64,000 nucleotides of DNA from Ruegeria halocynthiae (GTDB taxonomy: Bacteria > Pseudomonadota > Alphaproteobacteria > Rhodobacterales > Rhodobacteraceae): assembly GCF_000743705.1 (NCBI RefSeq), contig NZ_JQEZ01000005.1, positions 62,001-126,000 on the forward strand, written 5' to 3'. Within the stretch, counting starts at the first letter, position 1, and every line of letters starts with the position of its first letter. A model generated the notes under the pieces. That model saw nothing but the letters and a program-made list of their open reading frames with translations, made no database searches and was not told the DNA's origin. Both the position numbers and the translations under genes were made by a program. Positions 15,991-25,177 of this stretch are shown piece by piece.

Positions 15991-18900
15991 TTAGCTACAC
16001 CCGCTGGTCGAACCGCAAGTGTTGCACTTCATGCAGGTGCCGTTGCGCACCAGCGTGTAGTTTCCGCATTCGCCGCAGGGATCGCCCTCGTACCCCTGCA
16101 TTTTGGCCTTGGTCCGCGCATCCATGCCGGTTGCCACTGCTGTTTCGGCTTCCGGGGCCACGAACTGCGCTGCGGATTCAGCCATGCCGTTCACCTCGGG
16201 CTGACCGCCGTTGAACACCACCAGATCCTGCGGCAGACGTTTGCGCAGATAGCCGGTTGAGCTGATTTGTTTCAGCACTTCCAAAGACTTAGTCGCAGCG
16301 CTTTCGCTAATCTCGGAAACGTTCGAGACGCCCTCTTCCTCGCCCCGGCCCAGATCGTCAAAGCTTGCACCTTCGGGCTTCACATGGGCCAGATCGGTGC
16401 GGTCCAGATAAGACACGGCCAGTTCGCGGAAGATGTAATCCAGGATCGACGTCGCATTCTTGATCGAGTCGTTCCCCTGCACCATCCCCGCCGGTTCGAA
16501 CTTGGTGAAGGTAAAGGCGTCGACGAACTCCTCCAGCGGCACGCCGTATTGAAGGCCAACCGAGACCGCAATGGCAAAATTGTTCATCATCGCACGGAAG
16601 CCAGCGCCCTCCTTGTGCATGTCGATGAAAATCTCGCCCAGTTTGCCGTCTTCGAACTCACCGGTTCGCAGATAGACCTTGTGGCCGCCCACGATCGCCT
16701 TTTGGGTGTAACCCTTGCGGCGATGCGGCAGCTTCTCGCGGTGGCTGCGGATGATTTCCTTGACCACAACCTTTTCGATCACCTTCTCGGCCAGAACGAC
16801 AGCTTTTTCCTGCGCCGATCCGCTCTCCAGCACCTCCGCCGCCTCGTCGTCATCCTCGACCAAGGCCGCGGCCAGCGGCTGGCTGAGCTTCGAGCCGTCG
16901 CGATACAGCGCGTTGGCCTTCACACCCAGCGACCAGCTAAGTTCATACGCTTTCTGGCAATCCTCAATGGTGGCATCATTCGGCATATTGATCGTCTTGC
17001 TGATCGCACCTGAAATAAAGCTTTGCGCGGCCGCCATCATGGTGATGTGGCTATCAACCCCAAGGAAACGCTTGCCTTTCTTGCCGCACGGGTTGGCGCA
17101 GTCGAAGATCGAATAGTGTTCTTCCTTCAGATGCGGCGCACCTTCCAGCGTCATGGTTCCGCATACATGGTCGTTGGCCGCGTCGATATCCGCCTTGGTA
17201 AAGCCCAGATGGCGCAGCAGGTCGAAGGTGGGATCATTCAGCTTGGTCGCCGGGATGCCCAGAACGCCGGTGCAGAAATCTTCGCCCAGGGTCCACTGGT
17301 TAAAGACAAAGCGGATGTCAAAGGCGCTTTCCAGCGCCGCGTCCACCTTGGCCAGTTCATTGGGGCCAAAACCGTGGCCGGTCAGCGAGGTGTGGTTGAT
17401 CCCCGGCGCATTGCCGATGCTGCCATGGCCGACGGCGTAAGACACAATCTCTTCGATTTGGGCCGAGGAATAGCCTTGCTTTTCCAAAGCCGAAGGGACT
17501 GAGCGGTTGATGATCTTGAAGTAACCGCCACCGGCCAGCTTCTTGAACTTCACCAGCGCAAAATCGGGCTCGATCCCGGTGGTATCGCAATCCATCACCA
17601 GACCGATGGTGCCGGTCGGCGCGATCACCGTGGCCTGCGCATTGCGATAACCGTTCTTTTCACCGAGGCTCAGCGCCTCATCCCAGGCGGACATGGCCAG
17701 ATCGACCAGACGTTTGTCCGGGCAGTTGCCGTGGTCCAGAGGCACAGGCTTCACGGCCAGCTTCTCATACCCGTCGGTTACGCCCTGTGATGCGCGGCGG
17801 TGGTTGCGGATGACGCGCAGCATATGATCTGCGTTACGCCCGTAGCCCTTGAACGGGCCAAGCTCACCGGCAATCTCAGCCGAGGTCGCATAGGCCACAC
17901 CGGTCATGATCGCGGTCAGCGACCCGCAAATCGCGCGCCCTTCATCCGAGTCGTAGCTGTAACCCATGTTCATCAACAGACCGCCGATATTGGCGTAGCC
18001 CAGACCCAGGGTGCGGAAGTCATAAGACAACTGCGCGATTTCCTTGGACGGAAACTGCGCCATGGTCACCGAGATTTCCAGCGTCAGCGTCCACAGACGC
18101 GCGGCATGCATGTAATCCGCCGCCTGAAACTCACCATCTTTCAGGAAGGTCAGCAGGTTCATCGACGCCAGGTTACAGGCTGTGTCGTCCAGGAACATGT
18201 ACTCGGAACAAGGGTTCGAGCCGCGGATCTCACCATCGTTGGGGCATGTGTGCCATTCATTGACGGTGTCGTGGAACTGAATGCCCGGATCGGCACAGGC
18301 CCAGGCCGCGTGACCAACCTTTTCCCACAGATCGCGTGCCTTGACGGTCTTGGCAACCTTGCCATCGGTGCGGTTGATCAGCTCCCAATCGGCGTCTTTT
18401 TCAACCGCCGTCAGGAACGCATTGGTCACCCGGATCGAGTTGTTCGAGTTCTGACCCGAGACCGAGCTGTAAGCTTCGGAATCCCAGTCCGTATCATAGG
18501 TCGGGAATTCGATACTGTCGTGGCCCTGCTTGGCGTAATCCAGCACACGCTTGACGTAAGTCTCGGGGATTGCGACTTTTTTCGCTTCGCGCACGGCCGT
18601 TTTCAGGGCGTCGTTCTTTTTGGGGTCATACGCATCGTCCTGCGCGCCGTCCCATGTGCGGATGGCCTCGAAAATGCCGTTCAGCATCTTTTCGTGCATC
18701 TTCGATCCGGCAACGATCGAGGCCACCTTCTGCTCTTCGATCACCTTCCATTCGATAAACTTCTCGATATCCGGGTGATCTGCATCGACGATTACCATCT
18801 TTGCTGCTCGACGGGTTGTCCCGCCTGATTTGATCGCGCCAGCGGCGCGGTCGCCGATTTTGAGGAACCCCATAAGACCCGAGGACTTGCCGCCGCCTGA

Positions 18901-19608
18901 AAGCGATTCACCTTCTGCGCGCAGGTGGCTAAAGTTGGTTCCGGTTCCGCTTCCATATTTGAACAGGCGCGCCTCGCGCACCCACAGATCCATGATGCCG
19001 CCTTCGTTCACCAGATCATCATCGACGGATTGGATGAAGCACGCGTGCGGCTGCGGATGCTCATAGGCGGATTTCGATTTGGTCAGCTTACCGGTTTTAT
19101 AGTCGACATAATGATGCCCCTGCGCCGGGCCGTCGATTCCATAGGCCCAATGCAGACCGGTGTTGAACCACTGCGGGCTGTTGGGCGCGGCGCGCTGGGT
19201 GGCCAGCATATAGCGCATCTCATCGAAATAGGCGCGCGCGTCATCCTCGGTCGAGAAATAGCCACCCTTCCAACCCCAATACGCCCAGGCACCGGCCAGA
19301 CGGTCGAAGACCTGCTTGGACGAGGTTTCACCTTCGAACTCTGCCCCTTCATCAGGGATTGAACGCCACAGAAATTCGGGAACGTCCTTTTCCTTAACCT
19401 TCTTCAGCTTGGACGGAACGCCAGCTTTTCGAAAATATTTTTGCGCAATGACATCGCTGGCAACCTGGCTCCAGGTTGTGGGAACTTCTACGTCGTCCAG
19501 ACGGAAAACGATCGTGCCATCCGGGTTTCGAATCTCGGACGTCGCAGAGGCGAACTGCAAATCTGCATAAGCATCTTGTCCCGATTTAGTGAATTTTCTG
19601 TCAATCTT
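15991..19608 (-). CDS. nrdJ: Adenosylcobalamin-dependent (class II) ribonucleotide reductase
   Basis: A 1205-residue class II reductase, which makes deoxyribonucleotides with a B12-derived radical instead of an iron radical protein. Visible pieces: a long N-terminal part starting [43 protein letters not shown] with the active-site cysteine and NxCxE-type motif; [19 protein letters not shown]; and a C-terminal zinc/thiol tail CGECG...[14 protein letters not shown]. The length is normal for the alphaproteobacterial form. ATG 19608 was chosen because the upstream in-frame start lies in AT-rich non-coding sequence. No other ribonucleotide reductase occurs in the window, so DNA synthesis may depend on cobalamin. 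No recognisable B12 riboswitch is upstream. Confidence 0.96.
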   Translation of the reverse strand, partial: KIDRKFTKSGQDAYADLQFASATSEIRNPDGTIVFRLDDVEVPTTWSQVASDVIAQKYFRKAGVPSKLKKVKEKDVPEFLWRSIPDEGAEFEGETSSKQVFDRLAGAWAYWGWKGGYFSTEDDARAYFDEMRYMLATQRAAPNSPQWFNTGLHWAYGIDGPAQGHHYVDYKTGKLTKSKSAYEHPQPHACFIQSVDDDLVNEGGIMDLWVREARLFKYGSGTGTNFSHLRAEGESLSGGGKSSGLMGFLKIGDRAAGAIKSGGTTRRAAKMVIVDADHPDIEKFIEWKVIEEQKVASIVAGSKMHEKMLNGIFEAIRTWDGAQDDAYDPKKNDALKTAVREAKKVAIPETYVKRVLDYAKQGHDSIEFPTYDTDWDSEAYSSVSGQNSNNSIRVTNAFLTAVEKDADWELINRTDGKVAKTVKARDLWEKVGHAAWACADPGIQFHDTVNEWHTCPNDGEIRGSNPCSEYMFLDDTACNLASMNLLTFLKDGEFQAADYMHAARLWTLTLEISVTMAQFPSKEIAQLSYDFRTLGLGYANIGGLLMNMGYSYDSDEGRAICGSLTAIMTGVAYATSAEIAGELGPFKGYGRNADHMLRVIRNHRRASQGVTDGYEKLAVKPVPLDHGNCPDKRLVDLAMSAWDEALSLGEKNGYRNAQATVIAPTGTIGLVMDCDTTGIEPDFALVKFKKLAGGGYFKIINRSVPSALEKQGYSSAQIEEIVSYAVGHGSIGNAPGINHTSLTGHGFGPNELAKVDAALESAFDIRFVFNQWTLGEDFCTGVLGIPATKLNDPTFDLLRHLGFTKADIDAANDHVCGTMTLEGAPHLKEEHYSIFDCANPCGKKGKRFLGVDSHITMMAAAQSFISGAISKTINMPNDATIEDCQKAYELSWSLGVKANALYRDGSKLSQPLAAALVEDDDEAAEVLESGSAQEKAVVLAEKVIEKVVVKEIIRSHREKLPHRRKGYTQKAIVGGHKVYLRTGEFEDGKLGEIFIDMHKEGAGFRAMMNNFAIAVSVGLQYGVPLEEFVDAFTFTKFEPAGMVQGNDSIKNATSILDYIFRELAVSYLDRTDLAHVKPEGASFDDLGRGEEEGVSNVSEISESAATKSLEVLKQISSTGYLRKRLPQDLVVFNGGQPEVNGMAESAAQFVAPEAETAVATGMDARTKAKMQGYEGDPCGECGNYTLVRNGTCMKCNTCGSTSGCS

Positions 19609-20141
19609 CATGTCCGCCGCCCTAGATTCAATCAACTTGTCATTAGCGTCAGGCCCAAATTCGCGGACCACTTACCGTGCCAGAAATTTTGGACGCAAAC
19701 GACCGCCCGCTGCATTCGACAGCGCGAAACCGTTCAAACGGTTGCACATTGCTATTTTGTGCTTTCCGACCCTCGCCCTATGCCTTGCTCTGGTTTTTCT
19801 ACCAGATTTAGTGGCATCACCTTCGGCCCATACAATTTGGCGTATTCGTCCATAGAACGTCAACGTTCTTTTTACGTCATTTTTGAAATCTTTTTTGTTG
19901 ACCGAACGATGTGGTTAGACCGCCGCGCACAGGAATCCGATTCCTCCACAGCTTCATCAACAGCCCCAGAAAGCCGGCATTGCCCAAAAGCAAATGAATT
20001 AACTGTTATTGGCCTTAAGGTTATCGGAATTAGATAAACTGGCGATAAGATGACGGGGCTGGCTTAGAATCAGTCTTCAACTATCCGGGCACCTGAATCT
20101 CGCCGGTTACAAATGCGTGAAGGATTGGGGTAGTTGGATTG
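19609..20141. other. Structured gene-free region upstream of nrdJ
   Basis: These 530 bases are AT-rich and hold no convincing gene. They contain four inverted repeats: AACCGTT-CA-AACGGTT (19728-19743), CTGGT-TTTTCT-ACCAG (19790-19805), AGAACGT-CA-ACGTTCT (19854-19869, followed by TTTT) and AGGAATC-C-GATTCCT (19931-19945). It serves as the divergent promoter region of nrdJ and the lipoprotein gene, and may include an nrdJ leader or a small RNA. Confidence 0.5.
19854..19873 (+). terminator. Possible plus-strand terminator in the nrdJ upstream region
   Basis: AGAACGT-CA-ACGTTCT, a perfect short stem followed by TTTTTACG. No plus-strand gene is seen before it, so it could end an unannotated small RNA or belong to the nrdJ leader on the other strand. 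Confidence 0.4.
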
Positions 20142-20576
20142 ATGTCGTTGTTTCGCTTGTTTCCCGCGCTGGCCCTGATCGTGGCCTGCACACCACAAGA
20201 TGTCCCCCCATCAACACGCAGCGCGCAGTTTCAGGAATTCCCGAAAAGATTGTTCGAAACCTTTGAAATCAGCTGTGATGGCCCTGGTGAACGTTTTGAA
20301 AAAGTTGGCAATAGCGCGTTCGAATGCAGCGAGTTTCTGCCCCCCGACACAACGGCCTTTCTGATTCTCAATTATGACGGGTATCCGCAGGACCTGCCGC
20401 AAAGTGTTATGCGCATGACCTCAACCAAAAACACCGGTGGCTACCGTGTCGATGCCGAATTGTACTTTAATGTACCGCAGAAATCCGGCCCGGCCGTCAA
20501 AGTTCCAGTGGAAAGCAAAACGCTGGATAAAGCGCTGAGCGCGCTTTACCAAGCGATGGGTGGTTCACCAACATAA
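20142..20576 (+). CDS. Putative lipoprotein of unknown function
   Basis: A 144-residue protein with a lipoprotein signal: hydrophobic FPALALIVAC with the lipobox cysteine at about residue 16, then TPQDVPP. The mature part includes two further cysteines (EISCDGPG and FECSEF) that may form a disulfide. I do not recognise the family. ATG 20142 was preferred over a TTG one codon upstream. It precedes the convergent tRNA-Pro. Confidence 0.7.
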   Translation: MSLFRLFPALALIVACTPQDVPPSTRSAQFQEFPKRLFETFEISCDGPGERFEKVGNSAFECSEFLPPDTTAFLILNYDGYPQDLPQSVMRMTSTKNTGGYRVDAELYFNVPQKSGPAVKVPVESKTLDKALSALYQAMGGSPT

Positions 20577-20585
20577 GTTGAGAAG

Positions 20586-20662
20586 TGGTCGGGGCGGCGA
20601 GATTCGAACTCACGACCCCCTGTACCCAAAACAGGTGCGCTACCAGACTGCGCCACGCCCCG
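20586..20662 (-). tRNA. tRNA-Pro (anticodon TGG)
   Basis: On the minus strand: acceptor CGGGGCG, D-arm GCGCAGTCTGGTAGCGC, anticodon stem CCTGT/ACAGG with loop TTTGGGT (anticodon TGG), T-arm GAGTTCGAATCTC and encoded CCA. It reads CCA and other proline codons. Confidence 0.96.
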
Positions 20663-20705
20663 GACCGTGCGCCTTCCTAACTGTGCCGTTTGGATTTGAA
20701 AAGCC

Positions 20706-21173
20706 CTAACAGGGCCAAATTGCAGGACCTTGCGAAAAAACTTTGTGCTGCACCTCTGTACCAGGCGTAATCAGGTAACGTGCGGCAAGGCCCGCGTTGA
20801 TTTCAAGCACTGCGTACACCGAATCGCCGCCCTCAATCGGAGTCAGATCCCCGGGAATCGCGTTGTCGTGCACGTGAACAACCGCACCCAAACGGTTGAG
20901 GAAAATGATATCCAGGGGAATCAGGGTATTTTTCATCCAGAACGCAACCGGCTGCGGAGGATCGAACACAAACAGCATCCCCGACCGCTGCGGCAGCGAT
21001 TCCCGGAACATCAGCCCCCGCGCCCGCTCTTGCGGGGTCACGGCGACCTCGATGTCAAAGCCGACTTGTGTTTTTTCGTTCTTCAGACTGATCCGATCTT
21101 CGCGGCACGCGGCCTGCGCCCCTTGGGCCCAAAGCACTGCAACAATTGCAAGAACCGTGGAAAACCTGATCAT
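20706..21173 (-). CDS. DUF192 family exported protein
   Basis: The 155-residue protein starts with a signal peptide (MIRFSTVLAIVAVLWAQGAQA, cut near AACRED). The DUF192 core is clear: VTPQERARGLMFRESLPQRSGMLFVF, FWMKNTLIPLDIIFL and EINAGLAARYLITPG. The biochemical role is unknown, but the gene very often follows a cold-shock protein in Rhodobacteraceae, as it does here. A TTG at 21182 that overlaps the cold-shock stop is a possible alternative start. Confidence 0.85.
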   Translation of the reverse strand: MIRFSTVLAIVAVLWAQGAQAACREDRISLKNEKTQVGFDIEVAVTPQERARGLMFRESLPQRSGMLFVFDPPQPVAFWMKNTLIPLDIIFLNRLGAVVHVHDNAIPGDLTPIEGGDSVYAVLEINAGLAARYLITPGTEVQHKVFSQGPAIWPC

Positions 21174-21178
21174 TGGCG

Positions 21179-21706
21179 TCAATCGTCCAGTGCCGCTTCC
21201 CAGGCCAGTACCTGCGCCGCCATGCGCCCGCGCTTACCATCGATAACACGCATCGCCAAAGCTTCGCCTGGCTGCAGATCCGCCAGACCCGACTGGCGCA
21301 GAACCTCGATATGCAGGAATACATCCTCGCCACGACCAAAGACGTTCGCAAAGCCAAAGCCCTTGCCCTTGTCGAACCATTTGACGCGCGCGGCCTCCAA
21401 TGGTGCCGCAGCGATTTCGACAGGATCAAGTTCCGCAAAATCCGCCAACATCATCGTGTCGGTCCGCACTGGCGGATCAACACTGATAACCTCGACCGCC
21501 TGAACGCCGCGATCGGTCCGATGCGTCATGATTTCGATGCCTGCGCCATCCGCGACCGAACTTTGGCCAAAATTGCGCAACACGTTCACGTGCAACAGAA
21601 TATCCGGGCCGCCTTCGTCGGACACAACAAACCCATACCCCTTGGTGGGGTCGAACCATTTTACGTGTCCACTAACGCGGTACATGTTGTTCAGATCTTC
21701 TGGCAC
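21179..21706 (-). CDS. Double cold-shock-domain protein
   Basis: A 175-residue protein with two cold-shock domains: residues about 11-77, starting GHVKWFDPTKGYGFVV, and about 106-172, starting ARVKWFDKGKGFGFAN, with RNP2-like segments DILLHVNVL and EDVFLHIEVL. It should bind single-stranded RNA or DNA and act as an RNA chaperone. The linker is acidic. Start GTG 21706 gives the family's usual MPED N-terminus; ATG 21685 is the alternative. Confidence 0.9.
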   Translation of the reverse strand: MPEDLNNMYRVSGHVKWFDPTKGYGFVVSDEGGPDILLHVNVLRNFGQSSVADGAGIEIMTHRTDRGVQAVEVISVDPPVRTDTMMLADFAELDPVEIAAAPLEAARVKWFDKGKGFGFANVFGRGEDVFLHIEVLRQSGLADLQPGEALAMRVIDGKRGRMAAQVLAWEAALDD

Positions 21707-21827
21707 GGTCTTCCCATCGCGAAAATTACCAATTCGTTAAGGGTTCGATGTGTATGGGAATGGCACGCAAATTCAAGTTGAAAAAACCCTTTGATATCTG
21801 CGTGTTGCATTTCACGATACGCGAACG

Positions 21828-22433
21828 TCATGGATTCAACCTTTGTACTTGCCACGCGGAACCCACCTGATCCCGCTGCCACCTGAACCGATCGTGCAGA
21901 CGAAAGGCCCCATCGGCCCAGAATTCGATCTCGGTCGGTTCAAGCCTGTATCCGCCCCAAAACGAAGGACGTGGAGGATTCGGCCCCAATTTCGCCGTCA
22001 CCTTTGCCACCTCGGCCATCAGCGCAGTGCGGCTGCTTAGTGGCTGTGATTGCTTTGACGCCCATGCACCCAGGCGGCTTTTTAGGGATCGGGACGCATA
22101 ATATTCATCAGCAAGCGGTCCGTTCTCTCGCGTGATTGTACCACGAACTCGGATCTGTCGCCGCAAAGATTTCCAATGCATGACAAATGCGGCATTGCCC
22201 TGGCCGTCCAGCTCAGTCGCTTTGACGCTTTCGTAGTTGGTGTAAAACACAAAAGCACCCGGCTCGATCTCTTTTAACAGTACCATGCGCACATTCGGCA
22301 TACCGGTACTGTCCACGGTTGCCAGAGCAATCGCATTAGGATCGTTAGGTTCACTATCCGTAGCTTCCGCCAGCCACCGCCCCGCTATTTCAAACGGATC
22401 GGTGCCGGCGAATATGCCTTCACGCTCGTTCAT
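21828..22433 (-). CDS. pdxH: Pyridoxamine 5'-phosphate oxidase
   Basis: The 201-residue FMN enzyme makes pyridoxal 5'-phosphate from pyridoxamine or pyridoxine phosphate. Motifs include [51 protein letters not shown] and the C-terminal [15 protein letters not shown] and RLHDRFRW. The ATG at 22433 was chosen because an in-frame extension would run over the divergent fabI start. The upstream part of this gene is less GC-rich than its neighbours. Confidence 0.92.
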   Translation of the reverse strand: MNEREGIFAGTDPFEIAGRWLAEATDSEPNDPNAIALATVDSTGMPNVRMVLLKEIEPGAFVFYTNYESVKATELDGQGNAAFVMHWKSLRRQIRVRGTITRENGPLADEYYASRSLKSRLGAWASKQSQPLSSRTALMAEVAKVTAKLGPNPPRPSFWGGYRLEPTEIEFWADGAFRLHDRFRWQRDQVGSAWQVQRLNP

Positions 22434-22569
22434 TCCCATCCCCTGGAAACCATTGTTAACTACCCTAGGGCGAGAACCTGCCACGGGCAAGAGCGCGCGG
22501 CCTTGATGCAGCGCATCCAATGGCATAAACCATCTCAACATGACGCGAAGGACAGGCGGAGAACCAAAC

Positions 22570-23376
22570 ATGTCAAATCAGTTGATGGCCGGCAAACGCG
22601 GCCTCATCATGGGACTGGCCAATGATAAATCAATCGCATGGGGAATTGCCCGCGCTTTGTCCGAAGCCGGGGCAGAGCTTGCCTTTTCCTATCAGGGGGA
22701 TGCTCTGAAGAAACGGGTCGACCCGCTGGCGGCCCAACTTGGCAGCGAAATCGTCCTGCCCTGCGATGTCAGCGACGAGGATTCAATCGACGGGTTGTTC
22801 ACGGCCCTGTCCGAGAAATGGGGTAAACTGGACTTTGTGGTCCATGCCATCGGGTTTTCGGACAAGAACGAATTGCGCGGGCGCTATGTCGATACGTCGC
22901 GCGCGAACTTCAAGCTGACAATGGATGTGTCTGTTTATTCGTTCACGGCCGTTATGCAGCGCGCTGAAAAGCTGATGACCGACGGCGGCAGCGCAGTAAC
23001 GCTGACCTATTATGGTGCCGAACAGGTCATGCCGCACTATAACGTGATGGGCGTTGCCAAGGCCGCGCTTGAGGCGTCGGTAAAATATCTGGCCGAAGAT
23101 CTGGGCAAGGATGGCATCCGTGTCAACGCGATCTCGGCCGGTCCGATCAAGACCCTGGCCGCCAGCGGTATCGGTGACTTCCGCTATATCATGAAGTGGA
23201 ACGAGTATAACTCTCCACTGCGCCGTAACGTGACCATCAACGATGTCGGCAATTCCGCACTTTACTTGCTGTCAGACCTCAGCAGTGGCGTGACGGGTGA
23301 GAATCTGCATGTAGATTCAGGCTATCACATTGTCGGCATGAAAGCCGTCGACGCACCAGACGTTGAAAAGGGTTAA
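22570..23376 (+). CDS. fabI: Enoyl-ACP reductase (NADH)
   Basis: A 268-residue short-chain dehydrogenase of the FabI type, the final reduction step of each fatty acid elongation cycle. The cofactor site is [13 protein letters not shown] (residues 15-27) and the catalytic Y-x6-K pair is Y157 and K164 (YNVMGVAK). Residue and spacing are those of triclosan-type FabI. ATG 22570 gives [15 protein letters not shown], the usual start. It is followed after 4 nt by gpt, so probably co-transcribed. Confidence 0.94.
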   Translation: MSNQLMAGKRGLIMGLANDKSIAWGIARALSEAGAELAFSYQGDALKKRVDPLAAQLGSEIVLPCDVSDEDSIDGLFTALSEKWGKLDFVVHAIGFSDKNELRGRYVDTSRANFKLTMDVSVYSFTAVMQRAEKLMTDGGSAVTLTYYGAEQVMPHYNVMGVAKAALEASVKYLAEDLGKDGIRVNAISAGPIKTLAASGIGDFRYIMKWNEYNSPLRRNVTINDVGNSALYLLSDLSSGVTGENLHVDSGYHIVGMKAVDAPDVEKG

Positions 23377-23380
23377 AGAC

Positions 23381-23890
23381 ATGAGCGCCAAGGATCGTCT
23401 GCCTCACGAAAAAGGCTTTCACATCAGCTGGGATCAGATTCACCGTGATTCTCGGGCGTTGGCCTGGCGGTTGGATGGTCAAGGCCCGGATGATGGTGCC
23501 TGGCGTGCAGTTGTTGCCATCACGCGGGGCGGCATGGCTCCCGCTATGATTGTAAGCCGCGAGCTGGACATTCGCACCGTCGACACGATCAGTGTCCGGT
23601 CCTATCACCATCAGGATCAGGGCGAGGCCGAAGTGCTGAAAGCCCCGGACGCCGAGCTGATGGGCGACGGCACTGGTGTTCTGGTCATCGACGATCTGGT
23701 CGACAGCGGCAAAACACTGGAGCTGGTGCGCGCGATGTACCCCAACGCGCATTTCGCAACTGTTTACGCCAAACCCAAAGGCCGCCCGATGGTGGATACT
23801 TTCATCACCGAGGTCAGTCAGGACACCTGGATCTTCTTCCCTTGGGATATGGCCCTGCAATATGTCGAGCCCTATCGGGGCACCGACTGA
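23381..23890 (+). CDS. gpt: Xanthine(-guanine) phosphoribosyltransferase
   Basis: The 169-residue enzyme salvages xanthine, guanine or hypoxanthine with PRPP. The PRPP-binding motif is [15 protein letters not shown], and a [15 protein letters not shown] loop and the closing [10 protein letters not shown] are typical of Gpt. It begins 4 nt after fabI. Start ATG 23381 ([17 protein letters not shown]) matches the family. Confidence 0.92.
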   Translation: MSAKDRLPHEKGFHISWDQIHRDSRALAWRLDGQGPDDGAWRAVVAITRGGMAPAMIVSRELDIRTVDTISVRSYHHQDQGEAEVLKAPDAELMGDGTGVLVIDDLVDSGKTLELVRAMYPNAHFATVYAKPKGRPMVDTFITEVSQDTWIFFPWDMALQYVEPYRGTD

Positions 23891-23917
23891 TCCTCAGATA
23901 AACATTTAGGACTACGC

Positions 23918-25093
23918 ATGACCCGGACACGCACCGCTGCCACCTTCGCCCCTCCGGTGATGGAGGCGCGGCGTTGGCTGGAAGGCGTGGTGTTTCCCGA
24001 CGACCGGCCTTTGATCAATGTCAGTCAGGCGGCACCGGTCGACCCGCCGCCTTTGGCGTTGCGCCAAGCCATGGCAGAGTTTGCGGTGGCCGAAGACCGC
24101 GCACATTTGTACGGGCCGGTTCTGGGCAACCCCGACCTGCGGGCGGAACTTGCCGCGCAGATCGGACAGCACTATGCCGCTGACGTTGTGACGGATCAGA
24201 TCGCCATCACATCGGGCTGCAATCAGGCGTTTGCCGCCACGATCTCGGCCATCACGGATCAATGGGATGAAGTTATTCTGCCAACCCCTTGGTATTTCAA
24301 TCACAAAATGTGGTTGGACATGGCGGGTGTTCACGCAGTCGCTCTTGAAATGGGCGATAACTTGCTGCCTGACCCCGAAAAAGCACGCGCCCTGATCACC
24401 GACAAGACTCGCGCCATCGCTTTGGTGACGCCCAACAACCCCGGCGGGGTCGAGTACCCGGCTGATCTGGTGCTGGCGTTTTACGAACTGGCCCGCGATG
24501 CCGGTATCCGGCTGTTGGTGGATGAAACCTATCGCGATTTCGACAGCCGCAGCGGCCCGCCGCACGATCTGTTTCGGCAGCCGGGGTGGGAAGATACGCT
24601 GGTTCATCTGTATTCATTCTCAAAGGCCTATCGCCTGACGGGCCATCGGGTCGGCGCGATTGCAACTGGTGCCGATCTGTTGGCGGAGGTCGAGAAATTT
24701 CTGGACACGGTTGCCATTTGCCCCGGTCAGATCGGTCAGTTCGCGGCGCATTGGGGAATGCAAAACCTGTCTGAATGGCTGGCAGGCGAAAGAGATGAAA
24801 TCCTGGATCGACGCGCTGCAATCAAAGAGTTGACGCCAAGCCTGACCGACAAGGGCTGGCGGTTGCTGGGGTTGGGTGCTTATTTCGCCTATTTCGAACA
24901 TCCGTTCGACATCCCCTCGGATGAGCTGGCGCGCAGATTGGTGTCCGACGCCGGCGTACTGTTGTTGCCCGGGACAATGTTCATGCCACCCAATGATCCC
25001 GCCGGAAAACGCCAGGTACGCATTGCTTTTGCCAATCTGGATCGTGCTGGTATCGGGCAATTGTTTGATCGGCTGCGGGGGGTGTCCTTCTAA
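23918..25093 (+). CDS. Class I/II aminotransferase
   Basis: A 391-residue fold type I PLP enzyme with YGPVLGNPDLRAELAAQIG, TPNNPGGVEYPADL, LLVDETYRDF and the PLP lysine in YSFSKAYRLTGHRVG. The substrate is unassigned; it is close to aspartate-aminotransferase-like or MalY/PatB-type enzymes of unknown role. AGGA lies before ATG 23918. It is not obviously part of the fabI-gpt unit, 27 nt upstream, but could be. Confidence 0.86.
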   Translation: MTRTRTAATFAPPVMEARRWLEGVVFPDDRPLINVSQAAPVDPPPLALRQAMAEFAVAEDRAHLYGPVLGNPDLRAELAAQIGQHYAADVVTDQIAITSGCNQAFAATISAITDQWDEVILPTPWYFNHKMWLDMAGVHAVALEMGDNLLPDPEKARALITDKTRAIALVTPNNPGGVEYPADLVLAFYELARDAGIRLLVDETYRDFDSRSGPPHDLFRQPGWEDTLVHLYSFSKAYRLTGHRVGAIATGADLLAEVEKFLDTVAICPGQIGQFAAHWGMQNLSEWLAGERDEILDRRAAIKELTPSLTDKGWRLLGLGAYFAYFEHPFDIPSDELARRLVSDAGVLLLPGTMFMPPNDPAGKRQVRIAFANLDRAGIGQLFDRLRGVSF

Positions 25094-25177
25094 GCTTGCC
25101 CCTCGGCTGTGCGCATCGTATTCAGGGCCGCAACCGACAGGGCAGATACCTGCCGAAATAAGCACAAAGAGGGCACC

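Noticed and set aside
19441..20037. 198-codon plus-strand open frame over the nrdJ 5' end and the gap
   Set aside because: It overlaps nrdJ and then AT-rich non-coding DNA; its composition is low-quality and it has no family features.
19609..20141. Cobalamin riboswitch upstream of nrdJ
   Set aside because: No B12 box or the long conserved core is visible; only short inverted repeats.
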